In this document: positions 7,288 through 14,195 of the stretch, one piece after another
How the letters are laid out: the number at the start of each line of letters is the position of its first letter
Numbering within the stretch: position 1 is the stretch's first letter
Source: QHCE01 sp041743105
GTDB taxonomy: Bacteria; Actinomycetota; Actinomycetes; Mycobacteriales; QHCE01
Assembly (NCBI GenBank): GCA_041743105.1
Contig: JBGTNI010000049.1
Coordinates: 1-19,413 of the forward strand
Direction: 5' to 3'
Length of the DNA stretch: 19,413 bases
Notes under the pieces: generated by a model
Database searches by the model: none
What the model saw: the letters and a program-made list of their open reading frames with translations, nothing else
What the model was told of the DNA's origin: nothing
Made by a program: the position numbers and the translations under genes

Positions 7288-8769
7288 CTAACCGATTGTC
7301 GAACTCCTCGTCCGCCAGGCGGCGATGACATCGTCTGGTCCCCAGAGCACCGTCCCGGAGTCGAGCTTGAGACCACGAGCGACGCCCGACAGCGACACGA
7401 CCATCCCACCGGTGACACCGGGCGTGAAGCCGGGCACCTGAGCTGCGGCTCTGGTCAGTTCGGTGAGGTCGTGGGTATCGAACGGCGTGCCGAGCCATTT
7501 GACCGATCCGACGAAGGAAACGTGCCGCGCCACGGGAGCACGATCAGCTCCCACTAGATCCACCTCCGGGTTGAACTGACGGTTCCACCAGCCGCCTACA
7601 ACCTCGGCAGCCGGCCACGGCAGTTCGCCGGCGGCCAGAGCCAGTTCGACCGATTCACGGATCAACGGTTCGACCGCCCGGCCCCGCCAAGAGGTCCATC
7701 GACGTTGTACGAGTTTGAACGCCACCTCGCAACGGCCTCGGCGAGCCTGTTCGTGTGCCTGTCGAAGTATCGCCAGGTACAGCCGAAGATTACTGTCCGC
7801 GATCCGGTAAAGAGCGGGTTTGCCCGGGCGGGTCGAGAGAGGTCCCTCAACGGTGAGCATGCGCTTTTCCTCGACCAAGCGACGAAGCAACGGCGATAAC
7901 GATCCCGAGGGCAGCTTCCCCTGTCGGCCACCTGCTGCCGCGGCGATGTTGGCCTGGGTACGCTCTCCGCTGCCCACGGCTTCCAAAACCCGCCTGCTCT
8001 GATCGGGCGAAGGAAACTCGGCCATCAGCACCGCCTCCGGGACGCTGAACAGCGGTGCCGCGGGATCAGCGCATTCCTGCTCCAGGAATCGCAGCGCCGG
8101 GGTTCCGTACGGCCAGCTGCGCAGCACACCGGGGAGCCCGCCACATATCAGGTGTGCGTCGATCGCGTCGGCACCGTTCAACCCCAATGCGTCAGCGGTG
8201 TCAGCGGGGCCAAGTGGGGTCAGGACCAGAGTGTCCGCCCGGCCGAAGAAGGGCCGATCATAAGCGGTGAGGCGCTCCATCATGTGGATATCACTACCCA
8301 ACAGGAGTAACAGCACCGGCCGAGTACCAAGCAGCCGGTCCCACGCAGTCTGTAAAGCACCGTCGAACAGTTCATCCTGCTCAGCCAGCCACGGCAGCTC
8401 ATCCAACACCACTATGGACGCGGCATCGGGCAGCATAGTGCCGAGCATGCGGAAGGCGTCGGGCCAGCTGCCGGTCGCCGGCATGGGGACAAGCTCGGGA
8501 TCGGCAACAAGCGAAGAACCCTTCACATCAGCACAGAACGCAGCGATGGACTCGGTCGAGGACGCCCCTTTCGTTGCCGTGGAGAACAGATACGGCACTC
8601 CTGACTGATCGCAGAACTGTTGAACCAGTCGCGACTTACCAACCTGCCTCCGGCCGCGAATTGCGACGGCCGCGCCTGATCTCGAGGAGACAACACGCGC
8701 CAACCGCTTGCGTAGGATCGCAAGTTCCGCTGTCCGGCCGATGAAATCGTTCACAATGGCACCATTCAT
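7288..8769 (-). CDS. AAA family ATPase with DUF234-type C-terminal domain
   Basis: This 493-residue protein has the layout of the archaeal-type ATPase family (PF01637-like). FIGRTAELAILRKRL comes first, Walker A GRRQVGKS at residues 39-46, and Walker B IVVLDELPWL with Asp123-Glu124. A winged-helix-like middle part carries GERTQANIAAAAGGR and SGSLSPLLRRLVEEKR. The C-terminal part has FNPEVDLVGADR and FVGSVKWLG, which resemble the PD-(D/E)xK nuclease-like fold of DUF234. Its role is unknown; relatives are often found on mobile or defence islands. The ATG at 8769 is used here; a GTG six codons later (before NDFIGR) is an alternative. The gene starts only 26 bases after the gcvP remnant's stop codon. 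Confidence 0.88.
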   Translation of the reverse strand: MNGAIVNDFIGRTAELAILRKRLARVVSSRSGAAVAIRGRRQVGKSRLVQQFCDQSGVPYLFSTATKGASSTESIAAFCADVKGSSLVADPELVPMPATGSWPDAFRMLGTMLPDAASIVVLDELPWLAEQDELFDGALQTAWDRLLGTRPVLLLLLGSDIHMMERLTAYDRPFFGRADTLVLTPLGPADTADALGLNGADAIDAHLICGGLPGVLRSWPYGTPALRFLEQECADPAAPLFSVPEAVLMAEFPSPDQSRRVLEAVGSGERTQANIAAAAGGRQGKLPSGSLSPLLRRLVEEKRMLTVEGPLSTRPGKPALYRIADSNLRLYLAILRQAHEQARRGRCEVAFKLVQRRWTSWRGRAVEPLIRESVELALAAGELPWPAAEVVGGWWNRQFNPEVDLVGADRAPVARHVSFVGSVKWLGTPFDTHDLTELTRAAAQVPGFTPGVTGGMVVSLSGVARGLKLDSGTVLWGPDDVIAAWRTRSSTIG

Positions 8770-8784
8770 GTAGCTGAAATCTAT

Positions 8785-8799
8785 GTAGACGGAGTCTAC
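8785..8799. promoter_or_regulatory. Perfect 6-bp inverted repeat with 3-bp centre
   Basis: GTAGAC GGA GTCTAC forms a perfect dyad that overlaps the TAG stop of the gcvP remnant and lies 15 bases upstream of the ATPase start. It could be an operator for the ATPase gene, a small hairpin or part of a recombination site. Only the symmetry is seen; the role is inference. Confidence 0.4.
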
Positions 8800-8942
8800 C
8801 CAAGTGCGATGAGGATGTCCTCGGTCGGCTCTTCTAATTCAGCCATCGGTGGGCAAGCACACATCAGGTTGCGGTCACCGTAGGCGTTGTCGTGCCGCCG
8901 CACCGGAGACCAGTACTTGCTCCGCGGAGTGCGAGGTTCTTC
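8796..8942 (-). pseudogene. gcvP 3'-end remnant (complete tail of a second gcvP)
   Basis: Read on the minus strand, this stretch encodes EPRTPRSKYWSPVRR, HDNAYGDRNLMCACPP and a short acidic tail ending in LG and a TAG stop (8796-8798). It corresponds to the last ~45 residues of glycine dehydrogenase; the intact protein here has RAKYWPPVRRIDNAYGDRN, then VMCSCPP, and also ends in LG. The tail is open without frameshift but has no start codon, and the gene body is missing. Codon-level differences from the intact copy are many, so this is not a recent duplication. Confidence 0.88.
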
Positions 8943-8949
8943 ATGAGAG

Positions 8950-9090
8950 CGGTCGATCTCTTCACCGCTAGCAGCATTCTGAGCACGTCAGCTACAACCG
9001 CGAAGCCACGCGGGTTGTAGACGGCGTTCTCGACAGCCTCTCAGGAGTTTCCCCAAGGATCGTCAGTGTTGTGCAACTTGACACCACGAG
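8950..9090 (-). pseudogene. Fragment of an unrecognised gene with an in-frame stop
   Basis: Between the restriction operon and the gcvP remnant, one minus-strand frame reads NARGVKLHNTDDPWGNS, then a TGA, then EAVENAVYNPRGFAVVADVL. Both halves look like real protein and are in the same frame, which suggests a decayed gene with a nonsense codon. I do not recognise the family. No start codon or upstream continuation is visible because a TAG precedes it. Confidence 0.4.
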
Positions 9091-9128
9091 CGTTCTAGCA
9101 GCAGGAGTGCTGATCTGAGCCTTCTCGC

Positions 9129-11681
9129 TCAGGCGTGATCCTCCACGAAGTCGCGGGCCACCACCGTGTCGTAGAGGCCGTAGTTCCGCAGCCCCTCATG
9201 AGAGTCGATACCCGTGTAGGAGAGCGAGGCGTCCTCGTAGCGGCGGAAGGAGAACACGGCCTGGTTCATGTGCCCCGAGTTGAAGACATTGAGCGATACG
9301 AGCAGGTTGAAGTCCTCGACGGACAGCCCCGTGACGGTACGGAACAGGCCCGTCTCGATCTTCGTGATGACATCTTGAAGCGTGTTCTCGCGGAAGTCAG
9401 TCAGATACATGAAGGCAGGGATGCGAGTCGCAAACTTGATCAGCTTCTCTTGGATCTGCTTGCGCTTGGACTTGTACTCCTTCTCTTCTTCGGTGAGTTC
9501 CTTCTTGGTCTCGGGGTCGTTCTCGTCTCCGAGCTTCTTCTTGAGCTCCTTGACCTTCTCGCTCTTGTTGATGACCGTCTCGATGATGTTGTCACCAAGC
9601 GCACGGAAACCTTCGATGTTCATGACAGCCCGCATGGCGTCCTCGTTGTCGAGGATCCTGCGCAGTGTGTCGTTGTCCACGTTCACGAGGAGGGCCGACT
9701 CCCACTTCCGTGCGAGCAGGGTGGCGCTTGTGCCAGCCATGGCCATGTCGAGGATGCCGCCCGCATCGATCTGCACCATGCGCGAGCCGTCGTAGGCGAG
9801 CACGGGAAGGAAGGAGACGAGGTCTTCAACGGCCTGTTCGGGGTTGGGCTCGTTGGGGTTCAGGCCAATGCCATAGTCCGAGAGCTGGCGAAGAGCCCGA
9901 GTGGGTGCGAAGTCGAATACGAAGCAAACAGGCTTGTAGAACTCTTCCTCATTGGGGTTGTTGCCGTTGGGGTTCTTCTGACTCCATGGCGACTGCACGC
10001 GGAAGGCTGCCTGAAAGTACGTCTCAGGCGACTTGAGGTTGCGCAGCATGAGGATGGAGGACCACTGCGGCACGGTGACACCCGTGGTGAGCTTGCCACA
10101 GGAGAGAATAATGGAGCCCGTCTCGTGTCCACTCCCGATGGCCTTCCTCACAGGCGGCAGGGCGTCCAAGCCAATGCCTGCGCTCATGCCCGCAACTGTG
10201 AGCACCTCGTACTTGTGGAAGTAGGCGTTCTGCGGTTCGGCAATGAGGTTGGCCATCGCGTGGCACGCAGCCACGTTGGGCAGGAACCAGAAGGCGTGCT
10301 GAAGGTGAGGCAACAGGCGCACGTCCGAGTACGGGAACGGCGGCCCCTGTGAACCCTGCTTGAGGTTGTCCATCTGCGTGGGCGCGTAGGCCCCTCGGAT
10401 GATGTCGAGCCACTTCTGCACGTCGTTCTTGTGCTTGAAGGCCGCAGCCGTGCCCGTACCCGTCGCGGCGAAAAAGGCGTTGAGGTCGAACTCATCGAAC
10501 TCGCCAGCGCTAGCGATTGCCAGAAGCTCGTCGGGCATCTGATACGTGAGCAACCGCATCTGCGGGAGCGCCCCGTAGGGGTTCCAGTTGTCAGGGAAAG
10601 TCTTGGCGAAGTTCTCCTTGGCCCGTTGCTCGTCGGTGTAGGTCCAGTTAAAGATCTGTTCCTCAATAAACTCACCCGTGGCCAGTGCCTTGAAGGGTGT
10701 GCCCGAGAGATACAGGTAGGCGCGCGCGGTGATCGGAAGGAACTCGGCCTCGTTTTCCGACAGCTCGCCTAAGTCCTCGTTCACCACCTCTAGGTCACCC
10801 GAGAACTCGGCCTGGACCTCCTTCTTCGCTACCTCGTCGTCCTCACCCTCGAAGAGTTCCTTTGCCGTCTCGCGCCATGCGCCGAAGTGGTACTCATCGA
10901 AGATCACCAAATCCCAATTGATCTCATGGAGCCATTGGTTCTGGGCCTTGATGTTGCCGGCCTTGTCCCGTCCCAAGAGGTCTTGGAAGGAGCCGAAGTA
11001 GACGAGTGGCTTGTCCTTCTCGACCGTGAGGGGGTCGGCCCCCGACTGCTTGCTCATGTACTGCCAGCCGTCGAAGTCCGCATGGCTCTCAAGGTCGGTC
11101 TGCCATGCGTCCTCGATAGCTGGCTTGAAGGTCACGACTAGCACACGAGTAGCACCAAGCTTCTTGGCAAGTTGGTAGGAGGTGAAGGTCTTGCCGAAGC
11201 GCATCTTGGCGTTCCAGAGGAAGCGCGGCACCGTGTGCATGTCTTCATTCCACACCGAATTGAAGTAGGCATGGGTCGTTGCCACTGCCTCCGCCTGCTC
11301 GGCCCGCATCTCGAAGGTCTTGTGGTGCCTTTCCGTCAACTTCTGACCAGTTCGCAGCTCCGTGATCGCGGTCTGAACATCAGCAAGCGTGCACCGCATC
11401 CATTCAAGCTGGTGGTTCTCAAACTCCTTCGCCACGAGGCGGGCACGCACTTGGTGGTCAGTAAACGCTGTCCCGTCTTCCCGCTCCGCGGGCACGTCTA
11501 GAATGATCGTCGGCGTGATGCCGGCAGTCTTTGTCTGCTCCGCGATGCGTTTCTTCACGTCACGAGTCGTCTGACCTACCTTGATCAGCCCTTCGTGGGC
11601 AGGGCTGTCGATGGTGTAGGCGTAGATCCGCAGCCGAGCCTCTGGCTTGGGAGCGAGGATCTCCTCAAAGGACTTCGGCAT
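9129..11681 (-). CDS. GIY-YIG/SF2 helicase restriction protein
   Basis: This 850-residue protein is the likely restriction subunit. Residues ~18-55 contain RIYAYTI and LIKVGQTTRDVKKRIAEQ, the pattern of a T5orf172/GIY-YIG-like nuclease domain. An SF2 helicase core follows: motif I AKMRFGKT (Lys164), motif II VIFDEYHFG (Asp262-His265, DEYH instead of DEAH), motif III LSGTPF (~324) and motif VI YFQAAFRVQSPW (~560). A charged coiled-coil-like stretch (KVKELKKKLGDEND onward) lies at ~705-750 before a final helical domain. The start codon overlaps the methyltransferase stop by one base (TGATG), so it is the last gene of a coupled operon. It probably translocates and cuts unmodified DNA; the target sequence is unknown. 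Confidence 0.9.
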   Translation of the reverse strand: MPKSFEEILAPKPEARLRIYAYTIDSPAHEGLIKVGQTTRDVKKRIAEQTKTAGITPTIILDVPAEREDGTAFTDHQVRARLVAKEFENHQLEWMRCTLADVQTAITELRTGQKLTERHHKTFEMRAEQAEAVATTHAYFNSVWNEDMHTVPRFLWNAKMRFGKTFTSYQLAKKLGATRVLVVTFKPAIEDAWQTDLESHADFDGWQYMSKQSGADPLTVEKDKPLVYFGSFQDLLGRDKAGNIKAQNQWLHEINWDLVIFDEYHFGAWRETAKELFEGEDDEVAKKEVQAEFSGDLEVVNEDLGELSENEAEFLPITARAYLYLSGTPFKALATGEFIEEQIFNWTYTDEQRAKENFAKTFPDNWNPYGALPQMRLLTYQMPDELLAIASAGEFDEFDLNAFFAATGTGTAAAFKHKNDVQKWLDIIRGAYAPTQMDNLKQGSQGPPFPYSDVRLLPHLQHAFWFLPNVAACHAMANLIAEPQNAYFHKYEVLTVAGMSAGIGLDALPPVRKAIGSGHETGSIILSCGKLTTGVTVPQWSSILMLRNLKSPETYFQAAFRVQSPWSQKNPNGNNPNEEEFYKPVCFVFDFAPTRALRQLSDYGIGLNPNEPNPEQAVEDLVSFLPVLAYDGSRMVQIDAGGILDMAMAGTSATLLARKWESALLVNVDNDTLRRILDNEDAMRAVMNIEGFRALGDNIIETVINKSEKVKELKKKLGDENDPETKKELTEEEKEYKSKRKQIQEKLIKFATRIPAFMYLTDFRENTLQDVITKIETGLFRTVTGLSVEDFNLLVSLNVFNSGHMNQAVFSFRRYEDASLSYTGIDSHEGLRNYGLYDTVVARDFVEDHA

Positions 11682-13363
11682 CAGATGGCTGCCTCGGCAG
11701 CCACATTCATCGGGCGGATCAGGGATTCGATGAACGCGATCTCACTAGCGGAGAGGCCATACTTCTCGTAGAGGTCCTCGTCCGTCCACCGCCGCGTCCA
11801 CTCTTGGGTGGGTACGAAGGTGTAGACCTTGCGTGTTGTGTGTTGGGATGGCTTGTGCAGAAGAATCAGGAGGCGAGTTAGTCGACAGGAGAGGTAGGAC
11901 AAGACGCTGTCAGCGTGACTCTTGGAGTCGAGCGGGCCAATGCAGAGATAAGTCTCCGAAGAGATGTTGCCTGGCTCCCCAACGAATGGAGTGCTGATAA
12001 TTCTGTGCGGATAGGTATCCTTGTTGCCGGTCCCCGGAGCGGCGTAGCTTGTGAAAATCTTCCAGTTATCGATGAGATGCGCGCCAGTCGGTATTGAGCT
12101 TCTGGAGGTGTAGCCCGTCCCGCCGTTCTGATAGATCAGTACGTCATCGGCACCCTTGGCTGCGTTGCCCTTGAACGTTGTCTCTAGACCAAACGGCTTT
12201 CTGGAACTAACCAGTCGGTCAAAACGTTTGCTTTCAGGCAGCGAAAGCGAGTGGGTTTCCCCAGTCTCGACAGCAACAACCTTTCTGAGGATCGACAGCC
12301 CTTCATTGAAGCGGATGAACACGTCCAAGCCCGGTTCGAGGAGCCGGCGACTGGCTGTCGAGGGAGGCCAGTCTTTGAAATGAGTGGTAACGAGGCAGTG
12401 CCCAGGATTTTCGCGGTCCCAGAGGAAGAAGCAAACGCCTCCCTTGAGGCCCACCCCTGGAAAGACATCCGACGCGCTGAGATAGTCGTCGATTGAGCGC
12501 ACGCGATCGTCGGTAAGCATCGACTCTCTGAACTCATCCAGCCCCTTGCCACCGGCGAACCAACGGGCAGGAATGACCATCGTCAGCAGACGCGGGTTGA
12601 GTTTCTTTGCTTGGTCAACGAACTTGTCGTAAATGGGGGCTGCACTGGTGCCAAAGCCGTCGTCACCGAGCTGGTAGGGCGGGTTCCCGATAATGACGTC
12701 GAACTGCATGTCGTCTCCAAACAACTCGGCCATCCGAGCCTTGATGTCGTCGGTGTGGATGAAGGCGTAGGCGTGGGTTTCGAGGCCCTCACCACGATCG
12801 AGGGTAGTTTGGCTGGCGCCGCAGTACTTGCACCTGCCGTTGGTGAACTTTTTGATCTGGTTGCCCTGCTCGTCAGCGGTGTAGACCCACTCAGTTCCGC
12901 CTTCCCATGTGTGCTCAAGGCGTTCGAACCAGATGTTGCCGTCTTCGGTATCAAAGGAGTTGGCAATGGAGTGCTCACCGTTCGCCCACTTCGAGCAGTA
13001 GACGCTGCGCCGAGCCAGCAGGCTTGTCAGGTGAGTGATGCCAATGCCGAAGACCTGCTTCGTGAGGATGTGGTCCACACGAGCCTCGAGGTCAGGAATC
13101 TTCTCTGCAAGCCCCTGAGTCAGGCGACTCGTGATCTCACGCAGGAACACGCCAGACTTGGTGAACGGATCGAGAAACCTCACATCTGGGTTCGTCCAGA
13201 TACCCTCACCGCCGTTTGCCTCAGCCCATGCCTCGGCCACGGTGTCGAGCATGCGGTTGGCGAACTCGGGCGGCGTGAAGACCTCATCGTTGGACAGGTT
13301 GGCGATGCAGGTCAGTACGTCGGGATTGCGACCACGGATCGCGAGGCTCGCTTGGGTGGTCAT
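11681..13363 (-). CDS. Eco57I-type DNA N6-adenine methyltransferase
   Basis: This is a 560-residue protein. LSNDEVFTPPEFANRMLD is the N-terminal signature of such enzymes. DPFTKSGVFL at ~65-74 is the SAM-binding motif I, and IIGNPPY (Asn227-Tyr230) is catalytic motif IV for adenine-N6 methylation. Between them an insert carries RCKYCG, a single CxxC. The C-terminal half, with SRKPFGLETTFKG and TSYAAPGTGNKD, is probably the target-recognition part. The ATG at 13363 is chosen over the longer frame because it overlaps the previous gene's stop as ATGA, a strong sign of coupling, and MTTQASLAIRGRNPDV matches the expected N-terminus. It should protect host DNA from the downstream nuclease/helicase. 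Confidence 0.92.
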   Translation of the reverse strand: MTTQASLAIRGRNPDVLTCIANLSNDEVFTPPEFANRMLDTVAEAWAEANGGEGIWTNPDVRFLDPFTKSGVFLREITSRLTQGLAEKIPDLEARVDHILTKQVFGIGITHLTSLLARRSVYCSKWANGEHSIANSFDTEDGNIWFERLEHTWEGGTEWVYTADEQGNQIKKFTNGRCKYCGASQTTLDRGEGLETHAYAFIHTDDIKARMAELFGDDMQFDVIIGNPPYQLGDDGFGTSAAPIYDKFVDQAKKLNPRLLTMVIPARWFAGGKGLDEFRESMLTDDRVRSIDDYLSASDVFPGVGLKGGVCFFLWDRENPGHCLVTTHFKDWPPSTASRRLLEPGLDVFIRFNEGLSILRKVVAVETGETHSLSLPESKRFDRLVSSRKPFGLETTFKGNAAKGADDVLIYQNGGTGYTSRSSIPTGAHLIDNWKIFTSYAAPGTGNKDTYPHRIISTPFVGEPGNISSETYLCIGPLDSKSHADSVLSYLSCRLTRLLILLHKPSQHTTRKVYTFVPTQEWTRRWTDEDLYEKYGLSASEIAFIESLIRPMNVAAEAAI

Positions 13364-13983
13364 GCAATCAGCTCCGCAACGGTCATGGGCTTGTAGCTCT
13401 TCGTCGGCGTGAATACCTCGTGCTTGCCAAGGTCGGCGAAGAGGGTGTCTGCCTCCCCGAACGCGCTCATCTGGGTCAGAGTGTCGAAGCGGAAGTCGCG
13501 GCGCTGAAACTTGCCCTTCCCGAGGTATCCCCACTCGGGGAACGTGATGGCCTTACCTTCGTTTGTGAGCATGGTCAGTGCGTCGCCGTGAACGATGTTC
13601 TGGCTCAAGACGTACGCGCCAGCCTTATGGAATTCGTCGTCTGATCCCAAGCCGAGATAGGCATCGAAGATCTCAAGCATGTTCTCGCGACACTCGGCCA
13701 CGTTGTCGGCCAGCAGCTCGATGCCATAGATGCACATGAGCCCGAGCAGCGCGTAGTGGCGCTTCTCGAAGTCACTCTTGCCGTACTTAAGCTGAACGGT
13801 CGCCAACTTGCGGCCAAGAACCCGCACGAGAAAGTTGCCCGAACCACACGCGGTCTCAAGAAAGCGGGAGTCGATGCGCTCGGACTCGTCCTTGACGAGG
13901 TCCAGCATGGGTTCGACCAGGCACTCGGGCGTGAACACCTCGCCGTGGTCAGCAACCCGCTGTTTGGACCGTACCAACGACAC
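13360..13983 (-). CDS. Short methyltransferase-like protein of the restriction operon
   Basis: This is a 207-residue protein with the N-terminal half of an adenine methyltransferase: ADHGEVFTPECLVEPMLDLV, SAM motif I FLETACGSGNFL (~41-52) and QNIVHGDAL. No NPPY-type catalytic motif follows, so on its own it should not methylate DNA. It may pair with the full methyltransferase encoded next. The start at GTG 13983 is preferred because GGAAAGGG lies at 13992-13999, eight bases upstream, and the product then begins MSLVRSKQRVADHGEVF. A longer frame from a GTG at 14070 is possible. The stop overlaps the next start as ATGA. Confidence 0.85.
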   Translation of the reverse strand: MSLVRSKQRVADHGEVFTPECLVEPMLDLVKDESERIDSRFLETACGSGNFLVRVLGRKLATVQLKYGKSDFEKRHYALLGLMCIYGIELLADNVAECRENMLEIFDAYLGLGSDDEFHKAGAYVLSQNIVHGDALTMLTNEGKAITFPEWGYLGKGKFQRRDFRFDTLTQMSAFGEADTLFADLGKHEVFTPTKSYKPMTVAELIA

Positions 13984-14137
13984 GACTTCAACCCTTTCCG
14001 AATAACCCGACGACCGACGAACGAGGCGCTCATCGGCGTGACCCAGCGGCAACGCCAACCGTAGTCGCACCTGCCGACAGCTCGCGACAAGATGGCTCGC
14101 CGGACGCTGAGCCGTTCAAGCTTGCCCACCCGTCCCC

Positions 14138-14164
14138 GCGCCTGCACGGCTCTCGTGCCCGCGC
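14138..14164 (-). terminator. Hairpin after gcvP, possible terminator
   Basis: About 32 bases after the gcvP stop there is a stem made of GCACG/CGTGC around a five-base loop, extended by GCGC/GCGC across a small internal loop. There is no U-run, so intrinsic termination is uncertain, but the position between gcvP and the restriction operon fits. Confidence 0.35.
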
Positions 14165-14195
14165 TTCCTCATGAGTGTCTGGACATGTGAATGGC

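Larger units (their letters stand above)
2080..14195. other. Candidate accretion island at the 3' end of gcvP
   Basis: From the end of intact gcvP leftwards to the last gcvP remnant, three cargo blocks are bordered by copies of the gcvP 3' region. They are the restriction operon (to the remnant at 8796), the ATPase (to the remnant at 7137) and the membrane hydrolase, broken genes and toxin-antitoxin block (to the remnant at 2080). All remnants lie on the same strand as gcvP, as expected when displaced 3' ends are left behind by successive insertions. No integrase or transposase was seen, so the mechanism is not known. Confidence 0.5.

Noticed and set aside
9135..10352. 405-codon open frame on the plus strand
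   Set aside because: It lies antisense to the helicase gene, whose motifs are unmistakable; the plus frame is rich in Val/Leu/Gly/Glu with no family pattern and is a typical shadow of a GC-rich gene.
12611..13396. 261-codon open frame on the plus strand
   Set aside because: It is antisense to the Eco57I-type methyltransferase with NPPY; no recognisable domain.
13364..13534. N-terminal extension of the methyltransferase
   Set aside because: The extension overlaps the previous gene out of frame, has no family resemblance and is contradicted by the ATGA overlap at 13360-13363.
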